Assembly (NCBI GenBank): GCA_003223935.1
Contig: QHXQ01000042.1
Span: 40,962-104,961 of the forward strand
Length of the DNA stretch: 64,000 nucleotides
Source of the DNA: Acidobacteriota bacterium
GTDB lineage: Bacteria; Acidobacteriota; Blastocatellia; Pyrinomonadales; Pyrinomonadaceae
Reading direction: 5' to 3'
The translations under genes and the position numbers were made by a program. The notes under the pieces were generated by a model that made no database searches, was not told where the DNA came from, and saw nothing but the letters and a program-made list of their open reading frames with translations. Every line of letters starts with the position of its first letter. Positions within the stretch are counted from its first letter, which is position 1. This document shows, piece after piece, positions 53,005 through 61,298 of this stretch.

Positions 53005-54060
53005 ATGAACAATCAATCTAACGACAGCTTGAGCGGGCCAAACGGACAAAGCAACGTGTGGCTGTGGGCGGCAGCCGGGTTGGGCGGGCTGATGGCGGCG
53101 CGTGCGCTGTTGCGGCGTGGGCGCGAGTTCGATTTTCGCGACAAGGTTGTGCTCATCACGGGCGGCTCGCGTGGGCTGGGACTTGTGCTGGCGCGCGCGT
53201 TGGCAGAGGAGGGCGCAAGACTCGCCATCTGTGCGCGCGACCCGGCGGAGTTAGAGCGGGCGCGCGCCGACTTGGCCGGGCGCGGCGCAGAGGTGCACGT
53301 CTTTCCTTGCGACGTGACCGACCGCGCGCAGGTCGCAGAGTGGGCGCGCGTCTGTCAGCATCGTTTCGGCCGGCTTGATGTGTTGATTAACAACGCGGGT
53401 GTGATCGAGGTCGGCCCCGTCGAAGTGCAGACGCTCGCAGATTTTGAAGAGGCGATGCGGACGCACTTCTGGGGCCCGCTCTACACGATCTTGGCCGTGC
53501 TGCCAGAGATGAAACGGCAACGCGCCGGCCGCATCGTCAACATCTCATCCATCGGCGGTAAGATCGGCGTCCCGCATCTCGTGCCGTACAGCGCGAGCAA
53601 GTTTGCGCTCACTGGATTGTCCGAGGGCCTGCGCGCCGAGTTGATGAAGGACGGCATCGTGGTCACGAACGTCTGTCCGGGGCTGATGCGGACGGGCAGC
53701 CCGCGCAACGCCGTCTTCAAAGGCCAGCATCGCGCCGAGTACGCTTGGTTCAGCATCAGCGATGCGCTGCCGGTCACGTCCATACAGGTCGAGCGCGCAG
53801 CCCGCCAGATCATCGCAGCAATAAAGCGCGGCGACGCGGAGTTGATCATCACGACGCAGGCCCTTGTCGCGATCAAATTCCACGCGCTCTTTCCAGAACT
53901 GAGCGCAGACCTGCGCGTCTTAGCGAATCAACTGTTGCCCGCGCCCGGCGGCATTGGCGCGCGCCGCGCCAAAGGCAAGGATAGCGAATCTGCGCTCGCG
54001 CCCTCCTTACTGACCGCGCTCAGCGACAAGGCGGCCGAGCACAATAACGAGATGAGTTGA
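53005..54060 (+). CDS. Short-chain dehydrogenase/reductase with N-terminal anchor
   Basis: 351 residues from ATG 53005, with AGGGGGT upstream. An N-terminal hydrophobic stretch (VWLWAAAGLGGLMAARALL) probably tethers it to the membrane. The SDR domain has VVLITGGSRGLGLVLARAL (NAD(P) site), NNAGVIEVG and YSASKFALTGLSE (YxxxK), plus VTNVCPGLMRTG. The C-terminal 60 residues are family-variable. Substrate unknown; a lipid or steroid-like substrate would fit a membrane-tethered SDR. Confidence 0.92.
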   Translation: MNNQSNDSLSGPNGQSNVWLWAAAGLGGLMAARALLRRGREFDFRDKVVLITGGSRGLGLVLARALAEEGARLAICARDPAELERARADLAGRGAEVHVFPCDVTDRAQVAEWARVCQHRFGRLDVLINNAGVIEVGPVEVQTLADFEEAMRTHFWGPLYTILAVLPEMKRQRAGRIVNISSIGGKIGVPHLVPYSASKFALTGLSEGLRAELMKDGIVVTNVCPGLMRTGSPRNAVFKGQHRAEYAWFSISDALPVTSIQVERAARQIIAAIKRGDAELIITTQALVAIKFHALFPELSADLRVLANQLLPAPGGIGARRAKGKDSESALAPSLLTALSDKAAEHNNEMS

Positions 54061-54084
54061 GAGAGTAAACTTTGCGCCCTTAAT

Positions 54085-54163
54085 CTTTGCGCCTCCAGCG
54101 TCTTTGCGTGAGGCTTCTCTTTCGCGCGCATTTATCTCACGCAAAGACGCTGGAGGCGCAAAG
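54085..54163. repeat. Perfect 28-bp inverted repeat (GCAAAGACGCTGGAGGCGCAAAG phrase)
   Basis: Arms 54085-54112 and 54136-54163 are exact inverted copies; outer words CGCCCTTAA (54075-54083) and TTAAGGGCG (54176-54184) pair as well. It fills the gap between the SDR and the histidine phosphatase genes. Confidence 0.92.
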
Positions 54164-54195
54164 AGCACGCGAAGCTTAAGGGCGATTGAGACAAG

Positions 54196-54969
54196 ATGAG
54201 TCGCGAACAAAAATGGCCGGATGCGTTGTGGATCGTGCGGCACGGACAGAGCGCGGCGAACGTGGCGCGTGATGCGGCCGAAGCGGCCGGCGAAGAGGTT
54301 ATCAAACTCGACGTGCAGCGCGACATTGACGTGCCGTTGTCTGAGTTTGGCGAGCAGCAGGCGGCCGCGTTGGGTTGTTGGTTTGGACAGATGCCGGCCG
54401 AGCAGAGGCCGCAAGTCATCTTGACTTCGACCTACATGCGCTCGCGCCGCACGGCCGAGATCGCGCTCGCCGCCGCAGGCATTGCGCGCGGCGACATAAC
54501 TTTTATCACCGACGAACGCCTGCGCGAAAAAGAGTTCGGCATCCTTGATCGTTTGACGAAGGCCGGGATTCGCGCGAAGTATCCTGAGCAGGCTGCATTC
54601 CGCGATGCCATCGGCAAGTTTTATCATCGCCCGCCCGGCGGCGAGAGTTGGTGCGACGTGATCCTGCGCCTGCGTAGTGTGATTGACACGATCACGCGCG
54701 ATTATCGCCGCGAGCGTGTGCTCATCGTTGCGCACTCGGTCGTCGTGCTCTGCTTTCGTTATCTGCTCGAACGCATGTCTGAAGAGCAAATCCTCAAGAT
54801 CGATCACGAACAGGATGTCGCTAACTGCGCCGTCACCTCATATGAGTTCGACCCGCACTTAGGCCGACACGGCAGACTCGCCTTGCGCCGCTACAATTTC
54901 GTCGCGCCGCTTGAAGCCGAAGGCGCGCCCGTCACCACGAAGAAGGATGTGCCGGTTGCGCCGAAATGA
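54196..54969 (+). CDS. Histidine phosphatase family protein
   Basis: 257 residues. Phosphoglycerate-mutase-like fold: LWIVRHGQSAANV (RHG motif with catalytic His), TSTYMRSRRTAEIAL, EFGILDRLTK, and HSVVVLCFRYLLE (second His). It dephosphorylates a small phosphoester. An insertion between the first motif and PLSEFGEQQ distinguishes it from simple PhoE-type enzymes. It is followed after 19 bases by nnrD and probably co-transcribed with it. Confidence 0.92.
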   Translation: MSREQKWPDALWIVRHGQSAANVARDAAEAAGEEVIKLDVQRDIDVPLSEFGEQQAAALGCWFGQMPAEQRPQVILTSTYMRSRRTAEIALAAAGIARGDITFITDERLREKEFGILDRLTKAGIRAKYPEQAAFRDAIGKFYHRPPGGESWCDVILRLRSVIDTITRDYRRERVLIVAHSVVVLCFRYLLERMSEEQILKIDHEQDVANCAVTSYEFDPHLGRHGRLALRRYNFVAPLEAEGAPVTTKKDVPVAPK

Positions 54970-54988
54970 GAGCGGGGATGAGGGGATA

Positions 54989-55918
54989 GTGAAGAAACGA
55001 AATGCGCAGCGCCAACCCCTAGCCCCTGTCCCCCAACCTCTAACCATTTCTCTGCCTCTGCTACGCGAATGGCCGCTGCCACAGCCGGATGAAGCGGGCG
55101 ACAAAGAGGCGCGCGGGCGTGTGCTCGTGATCGGCGGCGGGCCGGAGATGCCGGGTGCGTGCATTCTGGCTGCGACGGCGGCGGCGCGCGCGGGCGCAGG
55201 CAAGTTGCAGATCGCGACGGGGCGCAGCGTCGCGCCGCACGTCGCGGTCAGTGTGCCGGAGGCGCGCGTCTTTGCGTTGCCGGAGACGCGGACGGGCGCG
55301 CTCGCGGCGAGCGGGGTTGCAAAGATCATCGCGCACATCAACGAAGCGCGCGCAGTGCTCGTCGGCCCCGGCATGATTGACGAAGCGGCGATTGCGCGCT
55401 TCTTGAAGCAGCTGCTGGCGCGCATCGCAGGCCCCGCGCTCGTGCTCGACGCCAACGCGCTCGCGTTGCTTGCCCGCGCGCCCGCGAGCTTAACGAGACA
55501 GCACGGGCGCGTCGTGCTCACGCCGCACACAGAAGAGATGGCCGAGCTATTGAACACAGACGAAGCGGCGATTGAACGCGACCGCACACGCGCACTGCTC
55601 GCGGCCGTCGCGCGCTTCGACGCTGTCGTCGTGTTGAAGGGGCGCGAAACTCTAATCGCCGCGCCGGGCAGTCGCGTCTATGTCAACCGCGCGGGCAACG
55701 TCGGTCTCGCCACCTCCGGTTCAGGCGACACGCTCGCAGGTCTCATCACCGGTCTCTGTGCGCGCGGGGCTGCGCCCTTGCAAGCGGCCGTCTGGGGCGT
55801 TTACTTGCACGCAAGCGCGGGCGAGCGGCTGGCGCGCAAGCGCGGGCCGCTCGGCTATCTCGCACGTGAACTGCCCGACGAAATTCCGACGCTCTTAGCG
55901 CAACTGAATCGAAACTGA
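54989..55918 (+). CDS. nnrD: ADP-dependent NAD(P)HX dehydratase
   Basis: 309 residues from GTG 54989 (AGGGGA upstream). Carbohydrate-kinase-fold repair enzyme: RVLVIGGGPEMPGACILAATAAARAGAGKLQIAT, LDANALALL, VVLTPHTEEMAEL, and NVGLATSGSGDTLAGLITGL (catalytic Asp in GSGDTLAG). It dehydrates the damaged cofactor hydrates NADHX and NADPHX. In many bacteria this domain is fused to the epimerase NnrE; here it stands alone. A frame starting at 54911 overlaps the previous gene. Confidence 0.93.
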   Translation: MKKRNAQRQPLAPVPQPLTISLPLLREWPLPQPDEAGDKEARGRVLVIGGGPEMPGACILAATAAARAGAGKLQIATGRSVAPHVAVSVPEARVFALPETRTGALAASGVAKIIAHINEARAVLVGPGMIDEAAIARFLKQLLARIAGPALVLDANALALLARAPASLTRQHGRVVLTPHTEEMAELLNTDEAAIERDRTRALLAAVARFDAVVVLKGRETLIAAPGSRVYVNRAGNVGLATSGSGDTLAGLITGLCARGAAPLQAAVWGVYLHASAGERLARKRGPLGYLARELPDEIPTLLAQLNRN

Positions 55919-55976
55919 GGCGTAACGAAACGGGCTAGTGTCCTTTGGTCGTGAAATAAGCTAACACCCAAGATAC

Positions 55977-57245
55977 TCAATCGCCGCTGACCGGTGCTGG
56001 TTGGCGGTTGGTCAACTGCCGCCAAGTGAGCGGTTGCTGGCCGTCGTCTAAGCGCACCATTGAGATGCAGCCGGGCACGGGGCAGACTAAATAACAAAGG
56101 TTGCAACCGACGCACTCCGCTTCGTCCACAACGGGGTAACGCTTGCCGTCGATCTGCGTGAAGGGGACGCACTGGTGCGCGCCGTCTTCGCAGGCGATGT
56201 GGCAGAGATTACATTGGATACACTTGGCGTGGTCAATCCGCGCGACCGTCTTGTAGTTGAGATCGAGATTGCCCCAATCGGTCACACGTCGCGTGCTCGC
56301 GCCGATTATTTCGCAGACGCTCGTGTGGCCTTTGTCGTCCAAGTAGTTCGACAGGCCGTCAATCAGGTCCTCGACGATGCGATAGCCATAGTGCATGACG
56401 GCGGTGCAGACCTGCACGGTGGTTGCGCCGAGCAGCAGGAACTCCGTCGCGTCGCGCCACGTCGAGATGCCGCCGATGCCACTGATGGGGACACCCACTT
56501 CCGGGTCGCGCGCCAACTCCGAGACCATATTGAGCGCAATTGGTTTGACGGCGGGGCCGCAGTAGCCGCCATGCGCGGCGAGGCCGTTGACGTTCGGATG
56601 TGGAATCATCGTGTCGAGGTCAACACCCATCACGGAGTTGATCGTGTTGATGAGTGACAAGGCGTCAGCGCCGCCGCGCACGGCCGCGCGCGCGGGCGGG
56701 TTGATGCTCGTCACGTTCGGCGTGAGCTTGACGATGACGGGCAAGGAAGTTGCTTCTTTAACCCACTCCGTCACCATGCAAGTGTAGTCGGGCACTTGCC
56801 CCATCGCTGCGCCCATGCCACGCTCGCTCATGCCGTGCGGGCAACCGAAGTTCAACTCGACGCCGTCCGCGCCCGTGTCTTCGACCTGCTTCGCGATCTC
56901 GTGCCAAGCCTCGCGCTTCGATTCGACCATCAGCGAAACGATGAGCGCGTGCTTCGGGTATTTGCGTTTGCACTCACGTATTTCGCGCAGGTTCACGTCG
57001 AGCGGGCGGTCTGTGATCAGTTCGATGTTGTTGAGACCGATCATGCGCTGCGGCCCTTGGTCAATCGAAGCGAGCCGCGAGCAGACGTTGCGGATCGGCT
57101 CGCCCAGAGTCTTCCAGACCGCGCCGCCCCAGCCCGCGTCAAACGCGCGCTCAACCATCGAACCCATATTCGTCGGCGGCGCACTAGCCAGCCAGAAAGG
57201 GTTCGGCGATTTAATCCCGACAAAATCAATACTCAGGTCTGCCAT
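55977..57245 (-). CDS. preA: NAD-dependent dihydropyrimidine dehydrogenase, subunit PreA
   Basis: 422 residues from ATG 57245 (TAGGAGCG upstream). FMN-binding domain: SPNPFWLASAPPTNMG, ELNFGCPHGMSERGMG (active-site Cys), ISGIGGISTWRDA. A C-terminal ferredoxin-like domain carries two 4Fe-4S motifs (CIQCNLCHIAC; CVGCNLCYLVC). PreA with PreT reduces uracil and thymine to dihydropyrimidines. First step of the reductive pathway encoded in this cluster. Confidence 0.95.
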   Translation of the reverse strand: MADLSIDFVGIKSPNPFWLASAPPTNMGSMVERAFDAGWGGAVWKTLGEPIRNVCSRLASIDQGPQRMIGLNNIELITDRPLDVNLREIRECKRKYPKHALIVSLMVESKREAWHEIAKQVEDTGADGVELNFGCPHGMSERGMGAAMGQVPDYTCMVTEWVKEATSLPVIVKLTPNVTSINPPARAAVRGGADALSLINTINSVMGVDLDTMIPHPNVNGLAAHGGYCGPAVKPIALNMVSELARDPEVGVPISGIGGISTWRDATEFLLLGATTVQVCTAVMHYGYRIVEDLIDGLSNYLDDKGHTSVCEIIGASTRRVTDWGNLDLNYKTVARIDHAKCIQCNLCHIACEDGAHQCVPFTQIDGKRYPVVDEAECVGCNLCYLVCPVPGCISMVRLDDGQQPLTWRQLTNRQPAPVSGD

Positions 57246-57322
57246 ATGTTCGCTCCTAATGGGCGTCTGTTGCTTATTCTTGCTGCTACGAAACCAGATG
57301 ACACAGGCGCCGGCACGATTGA

Positions 57323-58159
57323 TTAACTTTCACCAGTCTCCTTTGCCGGTTCGGTCTCTTGCGCACCTTCCTTCGCCTCCGGCTCGCCGAGTATGCGACC
57401 GGAGAGCAGGATTGTGCCTTTAACGATAGTCCCTTCACGCATGAAGCCGCGCAGCCCATCGGGCGGGGCCACCACGTCTATCAAACCAAAGTTGCCAATC
57501 TCGACGACCGACCAGATGAAATCGCAGCCTGTGATCGGGTTGGTCACGATCTGCGTCTCATCTATGCGCCCCGTCAGGTAGGTAATGGGCGACATTGTTT
57601 CCAGATTCAGTTCCCCATTTTTGATATAGTCCGCAGCCATCAAAAACTCTAACCCATCCTCTTCCGTGTAAGGTGGCGAGCCGCTACGCGCGCGATAATC
57701 CGCCTCGTCCTCGTAACAATCAAGGTGCGCCCCAACGCCGCAAAGTTGCACGTTCAACTTGTACGGCACTGTGATGTCGGCGTAACAGTCGAAGTTGGGG
57801 CAATCAAAGACGAGGGGCGTTTTCAGCACGTAAGCGCGCCGTTCCATAAAACGAAAATAATCAAAGCGGAAGCCGCCGTCATAGTGTTGACCTTCAGGGC
57901 GGCGCAGCCCCGCTTGTAACTCAAGCACGCCCGAAGTCGCGCCGTTGAAGTGCGGCGCGATGGATATGCTCTTGCCGTCATGCCCCGACTTGAGCCAGAT
58001 TTCGATGTCCCAATCTACCTCGGTCGGGATGGCCCAAAAATAGTATATCCCCTCGCTCGTCGTGATGATTTCACCTTCCTGCTGCACCTGCATGAATAGG
58101 CGCGCAAACTCATCGGTCCCATTGTGAGGAAAGCCGACACTGGCTAGAATGTCGTCCAT
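57323..58159 (-). CDS. Unknown protein inside the pyrimidine cluster
   Basis: 278 residues from ATG 58159 with GGAGGT upstream. It is soluble and acidic at the C-terminus (EPEAKEGAQETEPAKETGES). Repeated aromatic patches and a Cys-rich middle (FDCPNFDCYADI; QLCGVGAHLDCYED) are visible, with no recognised motif. It lies between preA and preT on the same strand, so it is probably co-transcribed and may have a role in the pathway or enzyme assembly, but I do not recognise it. Confidence 0.7.
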   Translation of the reverse strand: MDDILASVGFPHNGTDEFARLFMQVQQEGEIITTSEGIYYFWAIPTEVDWDIEIWLKSGHDGKSISIAPHFNGATSGVLELQAGLRRPEGQHYDGGFRFDYFRFMERRAYVLKTPLVFDCPNFDCYADITVPYKLNVQLCGVGAHLDCYEDEADYRARSGSPPYTEEDGLEFLMAADYIKNGELNLETMSPITYLTGRIDETQIVTNPITGCDFIWSVVEIGNFGLIDVVAPPDGLRGFMREGTIVKGTILLSGRILGEPEAKEGAQETEPAKETGES

Positions 58160-58207
58160 CTAACGCACCTCCGGCTCGACTTAAATGCTCTAGTTCAACT
58201 TCGCGGC

Positions 58208-59605
58208 TCAGACTGAGGAACGCGCGCCGACGAACTCGACGCGTTCGCCGGTGAGACTTTCGTGTATGCCTTGCGCGGCGAGCTTGCCCATCTGCGCGGC
58301 GTCCACAGCTTCGCGCCCGCCGTTGACGCAATCGCCGCCCGCAAAGATTTTCGGGTTCGCCGTGCGCATCGTCTCGCGATCAGTGATGACGCGCCCGCCC
58401 TCGTCCAATTCAACGCCGGGCAACTGCTCGAACCATGCGCGCAACTTCTGTTGCCCCGTCGCTTTGATCACTATGTCAACCGGCACAACGAACTCAGAGC
58501 CGGGCACAGGGCGCACGCCACGCCGCGCCGCACCGCCTACGTTGTTCGGTTCAAGCTCCATCCGCACACAACGCAGCGCGCCGACGCGCGTGCCCGTCTC
58601 GTCCGCCAGAATCTCGACGGGCGCGGTTAACCAAAGGAATTCAACCGCATCCTTTTTGGCCAACTCGTATTCGTAATGATATGCGGGCATCTCTTGTGCC
58701 GTGCGCCGGTAGATCATCAACACGCGCTCTGCGCCAAGCCTGCGCGCCTGCGTGACCGCATCAATCGCCGTGTTGCCTGCGCCTATGATGGCGACATTAC
58801 GACCCATCGGCACGCTCGCCCAATCGCGCGACTTAATCCGCTCAATAAACGCGAGCGCATCATAGACGCCCGCCAAATCTTCGCCCGGAATGTTCAGACG
58901 CGAAGTCGCGCCGAGACCGACCGCGATAAAGATCGCATCGTGCGTCTGCTGCAACTCGGCGAACGAGACACCGCGCCCGACCTCCGTGTTCGTCTTGAAC
59001 ACAACGCCAAGCCGCGCGACCTGCGCGACTTCATCTTGCGAGACCGCCTGCGACATCTTGTATTCCGCCATGCCGTAGGTGTCTAGCCCACCGGCGAGCG
59101 ATTTGCGTTCATAGATGGTGACGGCATAACCGAGCCGCGCGAGATAGGTGGCGCAAGAGAGACCCGCCGGCCCAGAGCCGACGATGCCGACCGACTTGCC
59201 ATTCGGTGCGCCGGCCTGCAATACGTCTCGCTGCTTACTCAACACCGCGTCGGTCGCGTAACGCTGCAAGCGCCCGATCTCAATCGGCTTCGCCATCAAA
59301 GTCTTTTCCACACACGCGCCTTCGCACAAGACCTCGACAGGGCAGACGCGCGCACACGTCGCGCCAATCGGATTCGCCTCGAAGATAACGCGCGCCGAGC
59401 CTGTGAGATTTCCGCTCGCGATCTTCTTGATGAACGACGGCACGTCAATGTGCGTCGGGCACGCGCGCGTGCACGGCGCATCGTAGCAATAGACGCAACG
59501 GTTCGCCTCAAGGATCGCCTCTGCCTGCGACAACGGCGGCGCGATCTCGCGGAAGTTGTGTTCGATCTCTTGTTGACTTAGCAAGGGGGTAGTGTCACTG
59601 GACAT
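58208..59605 (-). CDS. preT: NAD-dependent dihydropyrimidine dehydrogenase, subunit PreT
   Basis: 465 residues from ATG 59605. N-terminal iron-sulfur cysteines (CVYCYDAPCTRACPTHIDV; CARVCPVEVLCEGACV), an FAD site GIVGSGPAGLSCATYLARLG and an NAD site NVAIIGAGNTAIDAVTQARRLG. It resembles the small subunit of glutamate synthase. PreT passes electrons from NADH to PreA. A TTG at 59614 is a possible alternative start. Confidence 0.94.
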   Translation of the reverse strand: MSSDTTPLLSQQEIEHNFREIAPPLSQAEAILEANRCVYCYDAPCTRACPTHIDVPSFIKKIASGNLTGSARVIFEANPIGATCARVCPVEVLCEGACVEKTLMAKPIEIGRLQRYATDAVLSKQRDVLQAGAPNGKSVGIVGSGPAGLSCATYLARLGYAVTIYERKSLAGGLDTYGMAEYKMSQAVSQDEVAQVARLGVVFKTNTEVGRGVSFAELQQTHDAIFIAVGLGATSRLNIPGEDLAGVYDALAFIERIKSRDWASVPMGRNVAIIGAGNTAIDAVTQARRLGAERVLMIYRRTAQEMPAYHYEYELAKKDAVEFLWLTAPVEILADETGTRVGALRCVRMELEPNNVGGAARRGVRPVPGSEFVVPVDIVIKATGQQKLRAWFEQLPGVELDEGGRVITDRETMRTANPKIFAGGDCVNGGREAVDAAQMGKLAAQGIHESLTGERVEFVGARSSV

Positions 59606-59629
59606 AATTTTCAATCAAAGTCTGCCGAG

Positions 59630-59974
59630 TTACAAATCTTTACGAGTTAGAATTTGCGCAACGTCTTGAGCCAAGGTCGGTACTTTGTTGCTGACAACGT
59701 CCCAAACGATCTCATAATCAACACCAAAATAGTCGTGGATGAGTCGATCACGCATGCCAGCAATGGCCCGCCATTCAATGTTCGGATATTGCTGCCGCAC
59801 ACGCTCTGGCACGCGCTTCACGGCCTCACCAATCACTTCAATGCTCCGCACGTAAGCGCGCTTGAGCGTTTCGTCCTGTAGAAACACGACCTTGCTAACA
59901 CTGGCACTGCTCTCAATCAGGAAGCGCGCCTCATCAAGGATGTGTTGCAGATATTCACGCGCCGACTGTGGCAT
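59630..59974 (-). CDS. hepT: HepT-type RNase toxin (DUF86)
   Basis: 114 residues. The HEPN signature RDRLIHDYFGVDYEIVW contains R-x4-H-x-Y. This is the active-site motif of HepT toxins, which are neutralised by AMPylation of the tyrosine by MntA. The ATG lies inside the end of the MntA gene (20-base overlap). The pair sits between preT and the ureidopropionase gene, interrupting the catabolic cluster. Confidence 0.93.
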   Translation of the reverse strand: MPQSAREYLQHILDEARFLIESSASVSKVVFLQDETLKRAYVRSIEVIGEAVKRVPERVRQQYPNIEWRAIAGMRDRLIHDYFGVDYEIVWDVVSNKVPTLAQDVAQILTRKDL

Positions 59975-60266
59975 ATTCAGCCTCGCGCAAAATGTGCGGC
60001 CCGATATAAGGGCTAAGCGATTCAGGTGTTACTAGATCAACTTTCCGGCCAAACAACTCTTCAAGGAAGAAGGAGAGGCGGATGAAATTATCGAAAGTCT
60101 TTTCGCCCGCCTCAAATTCCACGAGCACATCAATGTCGCTTTGGCTATCTTGCTCGCCGCGAGCGAACGAACCAAAGATGGCATAACGCCGCACGCCGAA
60201 CGCACGCAACTGGCGATTGTTCTCGTGCAACAACCTGAACGCTTCTTCTTTGTTCGTAACAGCCAT
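59955..60266 (-). CDS. mntA: MntA-type nucleotidyltransferase antitoxin
   Basis: 103 residues. The minimal nucleotidyltransferase motif GSFARGEQDSQSDIDVLVEF fits GS-x10-DxD. MntA antitoxins transfer AMP to the HepT tyrosine. The gene overlaps hepT by 20 bases in the standard order (antitoxin first). Confidence 0.93.
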   Translation of the reverse strand: MAVTNKEEAFRLLHENNRQLRAFGVRRYAIFGSFARGEQDSQSDIDVLVEFEAGEKTFDNFIRLSFFLEELFGRKVDLVTPESLSPYIGPHILREAEYATVGA

Positions 60267-60291
60267 AATGAGTCAGTCTATGTCGTCACTA

Positions 60292-61161
60292 TTAATCTGC
60301 AACTAAGGCATCATAAGTGTCAGGCCGGCGGTCGCGGAAGAACTGCCAAGTGTTGCGGACTTCGCGGATCAGGTCGAGATTCAAGTCTGCGACGACGAGC
60401 GCGTCTTTGTCTCGTGGCGCTTCGGCGACGAATTGTCCGCGCGGATCGCAGAAGTAGCTCTGCCCGTAGAACTCGCCGATGTCCCAAGGCTGCTCGTGCC
60501 CGACGCGATTGATCGCACCGATGAAGTAGCCGTTAGCAACCGCGTGCGCAGGTTGTTCGAGCCGCCACAAGTATTCGGAGAGACCTGCAACAGTCGCTGA
60601 TGGATTGAAGACAATCTCCGCGCCGTTCAAGCCGAGAATGCGCGCGCCTTCGGGGAAGTGTCGGTCGTAGCAGATATAGACGCCGATGCGCGCGTATGCT
60701 GTATCGAATGCGGGATAGCCCAAGTTGCCCGGCTTGAAATAGAACTTCTCCCAGAAGCCCGGCGCGACGTGCGGGATGTGGTTCTTACGATACTTGCCTA
60801 GATACTTGCCGTCGGCATCAATCACCGCCGCCGTGTTGTAGTAGATGCCCGTGATCTCCTCTTCGTAGATCGGCACGATGATGACCATCTCGTGCTGGCG
60901 CGCGACATCTTGCATCAGCTTAACGGTCGGGCCGTCGGGCACTTTTTCCACCGCTTCGTACCAGCGCGTCTGCTGCTCAGCGCAGAAGTACGGCGTGGTG
61001 AAGACTTCCTGCATGCAGAGAATCTTGACGCCCTGCCGCGCGGCATCTTCGATCATCTTCACGTGCTTCTCGATGTTGGCGCGCTTGATCTCTTCAATCG
61101 GCGCATCGGTCGGCGCGGCGTTCGTCGCCTGAATCAAACCGCATCTAACTGTTCTGGCCAT
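60292..61161 (-). CDS. Beta-ureidopropionase / nitrilase-superfamily amidohydrolase
   Basis: 289 residues. The nitrilase triad is visible: Glu52 (CMQEVF), Lys126 (RKNHIPH) and Cys164 (ICYDRHFPEGAR). Sequence around FKPGNLGYPAFDT matches beta-ureidopropionases, which hydrolyse N-carbamoyl-beta-alanine to beta-alanine, ammonia and CO2. In this neighbourhood it is the third pathway step. N-carbamoylputrescine amidase is a related alternative. Confidence 0.92.
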   Translation of the reverse strand: MARTVRCGLIQATNAAPTDAPIEEIKRANIEKHVKMIEDAARQGVKILCMQEVFTTPYFCAEQQTRWYEAVEKVPDGPTVKLMQDVARQHEMVIIVPIYEEEITGIYYNTAAVIDADGKYLGKYRKNHIPHVAPGFWEKFYFKPGNLGYPAFDTAYARIGVYICYDRHFPEGARILGLNGAEIVFNPSATVAGLSEYLWRLEQPAHAVANGYFIGAINRVGHEQPWDIGEFYGQSYFCDPRGQFVAEAPRDKDALVVADLNLDLIREVRNTWQFFRDRRPDTYDALVAD

Positions 61162-61197
61162 ATAGTAATGTTCCTCTTGAAATTAGAATATCAACAA

Positions 61198-61291
61198 GTC
61201 AGTACCGCCTGCGGTAGCGGGCGGGTATAAACTCTAATAGTGGCCTACTTGATGTAACCAAGACCCGCCCGCTACCGCAGGCGGTACTGAC
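61198..61291. repeat. Perfect 29-bp inverted repeat containing the CAGTACCGC element
   Basis: Arms 61198-61226 and 61263-61291 are exact inverted copies with a 36-base spacer. Each arm starts with the same GTCAGTACCGCCTGCGGTA core found at 3671. It lies between the ureidopropionase and permease genes and could serve as a terminator. Confidence 0.92.
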
Positions 61292-61298
61292 ACATTAG

